Assembly: GCF_015278315.1 (NCBI RefSeq)
Contig: NZ_JADIJE010000008.1
Span: 62,001-126,000 of the forward strand
Direction of reading: 5' to 3'
Length of the DNA stretch: 64,000 nucleotides
DNA from: Microbacterium ureisolvens
GTDB taxonomy: Bacteria > Actinomycetota > Actinomycetes > Actinomycetales > Microbacteriaceae
The translations under genes and the position numbers were made by a program. Shown in pieces: positions 60,414 through 64,000 of the stretch (position 1 is the first letter of the stretch; each line of letters opens with the position of its first letter). The notes under the pieces are model-generated. The model ran no database searches. It saw nothing but the letters and a program-made list of their open reading frames with translations, and had not been told where the DNA came from.

Positions 60414-61414
60414 CCCGCGCCGATCGTGTCGTCGGTCGCTTCCTGCTCGTCGCGCTGTGGCTGCCGGTCGCCTTCGTACTCGTCGGCGTCGTGGTGCAGC
60501 TGGCGTTCCTGCCGCAGGTGCCGGCCACCGTGGCAGTGCACTGGAACCGGGCGGGCGTCGCCGACGGCTTCGCCCCGGCCTGGACGCAGCCGGTGGCGAC
60601 CATCGGGTTCGGGCTCGGCATCCCGGCTCTCATCACCCTCACCACGCTGCCCGGCCTGCGTCGCGGCGAGCGCGGGGCCACGTATCGGCTCATGGGTGCC
60701 ACCGCGGCGGCGGTGTCGGCCCTGACTACCGTCGCTTTCACCACGACCTTCGTCCTGCAGGCCGGCCTCGGCACGGCGGACGACGCTCCCTCGGTGTGGC
60801 AGGCCCTGTTCGCCTCGCTCGCCGCCGCGGTGGTCGCCGGCGTCGGCGCGTGGTTCCTGCAGCCGCGCCAGGACGCGGCCGCCGCAGAGCCGTCGCCGGC
60901 GACGCCGCTCGCGCTGGGCCCCCACGAGCGCGCCGTGTGGGTGCGCACGACCGCCATGAAGACCAGCGCCGCGGTCGCGGTCGTCGCGGCCGCCCTCGTC
61001 GTCGCACTCGCGGCGGTCATCGCCTGGGTGGCCGGTGCTGACGCGGTGCTCGCGGGGGTGCTCACCGTACTCGCCCTCGTGCTGCTGGCGTTCGCGGCGA
61101 CGACCATCGCGTTCCACGTGCGCGTGGACGACACCGGACTCCACGTCCACTCGCTGCTCGGCCTCCCACGGTTCCGGGTCCCGCTCGGCGACGTCGCCGC
61201 GGTGACAAGGGTCGAGGTGAACCCGATGCCGGAGTTCGGCGGATGGGGTCTGCGCATGGGAGCTGGACGACGGTTCGGGGTCGTGCTGCGCACCGGGGAG
61301 GCGATCGAGGTGGTCCGCCGCAACGGCAGGCGGTTCGTCGTGACCGTGGACGACGCCGAAACAGGTGCGGCGCTGCTGGAGGCGCTGGTCGAACGGGCCG
61401 CCGCGAGGTCTTGA
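60410..61414 (+). CDS. DUF1648 (SdpI-like) membrane protein
   Basis: A 334-residue protein. The N-terminal DUF1648 signature LPQVPATVAVHWNRAGVADGF follows TM1; four to five further membrane segments follow (two near residues 60-110, one near 125-150, two near 180-235), and a soluble C-terminal PH-like domain (about 245-334) containing HVHSLLGLPRFRVPL. DUF1648 occurs in SdpI, the immunity and signalling protein of Bacillus toxin SdpC. ATG 60410 overlaps the CPBP stop. Confidence 0.82.
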   Translation: MTRADRVVGRFLLVALWLPVAFVLVGVVVQLAFLPQVPATVAVHWNRAGVADGFAPAWTQPVATIGFGLGIPALITLTTLPGLRRGERGATYRLMGATAAAVSALTTVAFTTTFVLQAGLGTADDAPSVWQALFASLAAAVVAGVGAWFLQPRQDAAAAEPSPATPLALGPHERAVWVRTTAMKTSAAVAVVAAALVVALAAVIAWVAGADAVLAGVLTVLALVLLAFAATTIAFHVRVDDTGLHVHSLLGLPRFRVPLGDVAAVTRVEVNPMPEFGGWGLRMGAGRRFGVVLRTGEAIEVVRRNGRRFVVTVDDAETGAALLEALVERAAARS

Positions 61415-61446
61415 CGCCCGGCGCCGCGTGCGGATTGGCTGTGGTC

Positions 61447-62115
61447 ATGGCCGATCCCACACCTGACACCTGGCGACGCGTCGACGCGTACCTCACCGAG
61501 CTGCTCGTCGGACACGACCCCGGTCTCGAGCAGGCGGTCTCCGATCAGAACGACGCCGGGCTGCCGGCCATCGAGGTCGCCCCCGTCAACGGCAAGCTGC
61601 TGCATCTCATCGCGCGCATGTCGGGCGCGCGCCGGGTGCTCGAGATCGGCACGCTCGGCGCATACTCCACCATCTGGCTGGCGCGGGCAGTGCCCGACGA
61701 CGGCCGGGTCGTGACCATCGAGGCCGAACCCCGCAACGCCGACCTCGCCCGCGCCAACCTCGATCGCGCGGGCGTGGGGGAGAAGGTCGAGATCAGGCTC
61801 GGGCGCGCGGCCGAGGTGCTGCCGACGCTGGACGAAGGCGATCCGTTCGATCTGGTCTTCATCGACGCCGACAAGGAGTCGAACACGATCTACCTCGACT
61901 GGGCAGCGCGCCTGGGCCGCCCCGGTACCGTCGTGATGGTCGACAACACCGTGCGCGGGGGAGAGGTGGCGAACCCCGCGACCGAGAATCCCCAGATCAT
62001 CGGGGTGCAGCGAGGACTCGAGATGCTCGGCCGTGACCCGCGGTTCGACGCGACCGCGATCCAGACGCTCGACGCGAAGGGCTACGACGGCATCGCGATC
62101 GCCCTCGTCGTGTGA
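61447..62115 (+). CDS. O-methyltransferase (catechol/caffeoyl-CoA type)
   Basis: A 222-residue class I methyltransferase with ARRVLEIGTLGAYSTIWLA (SAM motif I), VVTIEAEPRNADLARANL, and the metal-binding DLVFIDADKESN and VVMVDNTVRGG segments of cation-dependent O-methyltransferases. The substrate is unknown. ATG 61447 gives a normal family N-terminus. Two hairpin-capable repeats follow before the eno promoter. Confidence 0.88.
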   Translation: MADPTPDTWRRVDAYLTELLVGHDPGLEQAVSDQNDAGLPAIEVAPVNGKLLHLIARMSGARRVLEIGTLGAYSTIWLARAVPDDGRVVTIEAEPRNADLARANLDRAGVGEKVEIRLGRAAEVLPTLDEGDPFDLVFIDADKESNTIYLDWAARLGRPGTVVMVDNTVRGGEVANPATENPQIIGVQRGLEMLGRDPRFDATAIQTLDAKGYDGIAIALVV

Positions 62116-62146
62116 CGGCCGGCGACGGAACGGCCGGCCGGTTGAT

Positions 62147-62175
62147 GACGGATGCCTGTGGCCCCGGCATCCGTC
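62147..62175 (+). terminator. Hairpin with GGATGCC/GGCATCC arms
   Basis: GACGGATGCC, a 9-nt loop, then GGCATCCGTC: a 10-bp perfect stem about 30 nt after the O-methyltransferase stop and 5 bp before the eno -10 box. A likely terminator built from the window's frequent heptamer. Confidence 0.55.
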
Positions 62176-62180
62176 CTCAC

Positions 62181-63524
<1,344 letters not shown>

Positions 63525-63546
63525 TGCGCTGACAGCGTGACGAAGA

Positions 63547-63590
63547 CGAGAAGGGGGAGCCGTGGCCAAGACGACGGCTCCCCCTTCTCG
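63547..63590 (+). terminator. Hairpin after eno that contains the ftsB start region
   Basis: Perfect 17-bp stem CGAGAAGGGGGAGCCGT (63547-63563) with its complement at 63574-63590 and a 10-nt loop. The left arm contains the purine-rich ribosome-binding site, and the GTG at 63562-63564 spans the stem-loop junction. It could end eno transcription, sequester ftsB translation, or both. Confidence 0.75.
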
Positions 63591-64000
63591 TTCCCCCCGC
63601 ACGGGCACACCGCCCCGGCGACGGCCTGTGGCGGGTCGGCGCCCGGTCGATGTGCGGGCCTGGCTCGGCGGCATCCGCCTCTCCGGCTTCATGGTGATCA
63701 TGATGGGCCTCGTGGTCCTCGCCGCCTTCGTGCTCGTCCCCACGATCGGCACGTACGTCGACCAGCGGCAGCAGATCGCGGCGCTGGAGGCGGCGGTGCA
63801 GCTGAGCAGGGAAGAGGTGGCCGAGCTCGAGTCGCAGCGCGAGCGGTGGGAGGATCCCGCCTACATCACCACGCAGGCGCGGGAGCGGCTGTACTACGTC
63901 AAACCGGGTGAGGTCGTCTACCTCGTCGACGACGACCTGCCGCCCGAGCTCGAGCCGCAGGAGCAGGCGCCGGTGAGCGACGAGCTCGAGGCCGCCGACG
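63562..64000 (+). CDS. ftsB: FtsB/DivIC-like septum formation initiator, 5' part
   Basis: The first 146 codons of a bitopic cell-division protein of the FtsB/DivIC family, which links FtsQ and FtsL in the divisome. A basic Pro/Arg-rich cytoplasmic segment of about 38 residues is followed by one membrane helix (FMVIMMGLVVLAAFVLV) and a coiled coil with the family motif ERLYYVKPGEVVYLV. The gene runs off the window. GTG 63562 lies in a hairpin; GTG 63628 is an alternative start that would avoid it. Confidence 0.85.
   Translation, partial: MAKTTAPPSRSPRTGTPPRRRPVAGRRPVDVRAWLGGIRLSGFMVIMMGLVVLAAFVLVPTIGTYVDQRQQIAALEAAVQLSREEVAELESQRERWEDPAYITTQARERLYYVKPGEVVYLVDDDLPPELEPQEQAPVSDELEAAD

Overview
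This window is a 64-kb piece of chromosome from a GC-rich (about 70 percent) actinobacterium. The family Microbacteriaceae, and within it Microbacterium or a close relative, is the best fit. This rests on codon use, on the many leaderless genes with a TAnnnT -10 box 6-7 nt before the start, on the MEP isoprenoid gene ispE, and on the actinobacterial gene order metG-tatD-rsmA-ispE-ABC-F / tRNA-Gln-glmU-prs / rplY-pth-mfd-mazG-eno-ftsB. The genus is an inference. There is no phage, transposase, CRISPR array or rRNA, and no gene-free stretch longer than about 300 bases.

Layout. 1-2000: 5' part of a GH42 beta-galactosidase, divergent from a LacI regulator, with two identical palindromic operators between them. 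2000-5160: metG, tatD, a NUDIX hydrolase. 5170-10060: accessory block with a TetR repressor divergent from a latex-clearing-type rubber oxygenase, a drug-exporter-like MFS protein and a sugar porter. 10145-19680: rsmA, a metallophosphoesterase, a Stealth-type phosphotransferase, an aldo/keto reductase translationally coupled to ispE, an Eis-like acetyltransferase, an ABC-F ATPase and a MarR regulator. 19780-25190: tRNA-Gln abutting glmU, then prs and a P-type cation ATPase. 25270-28840: a four-gene flavin electron-transfer cluster (FMN-binding lipoprotein, ApbE, MOSC, RnfD/NqrB-FNR fusion). 28920-33880: a long hairpin, then a histidine kinase/response regulator pair divergent from a MacB-like ABC transporter. 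33890-38790: NAD-dependent epimerase, BBE-type flavoprotein, and the gluconate genes gnd and gntK. 38880-45980: a 40-residue membrane protein, rplY, pth, a Pro-rich membrane protein, mfd, a methyltransferase. 46090-54690: gdhA, a left-handed beta-helix protein, a zinc-ribbon miniprotein, ppc, nhaA, mazG, hisS. 54740-62115: small membrane protein plus HTH protein behind a doubled operator, an APC permease, a YdeI-like protein, an SGNH hydrolase, a DUF4442 protein, a GntR-CPBP-DUF1648 operon and an O-methyltransferase. 62244-64000: eno and the start of an ftsB-like gene.

How the genes work together. Housekeeping genes cover translation (metG, hisS, rsmA, rplY, pth, tRNA-Gln), repair and nucleotide sanitation (mfd, mazG, NUDIX), envelope precursors (glmU, ispE), PRPP supply (prs) and central carbon and nitrogen metabolism (gnd, gntK, ppc, eno, gdhA). 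Between them sit small self-contained regulated modules, each with its own regulator and often a visible operator: LacI/GH42, TetR/Lcp, the two-component system/ABC transporter, the small membrane protein/HTH pair, and GntR/CPBP/DUF1648.

The most interesting signals are: (i) a consistent leaderless-promoter grammar on about twenty genes; (ii) strong apparent excess of the heptamer GGATGCC/GGCATCC, including a 28-bp perfect palindrome inside a gene; (iii) the flavin electron-transfer cluster; (iv) paired operators GTCAA-N7-TTGAC and direct CTATG repeats; (v) palindromic or tandem repeats placed exactly at gene ends or in frame inside genes (tatD start, mfd stop, mazG, hisS, ftsB start). All counts were made by eye.
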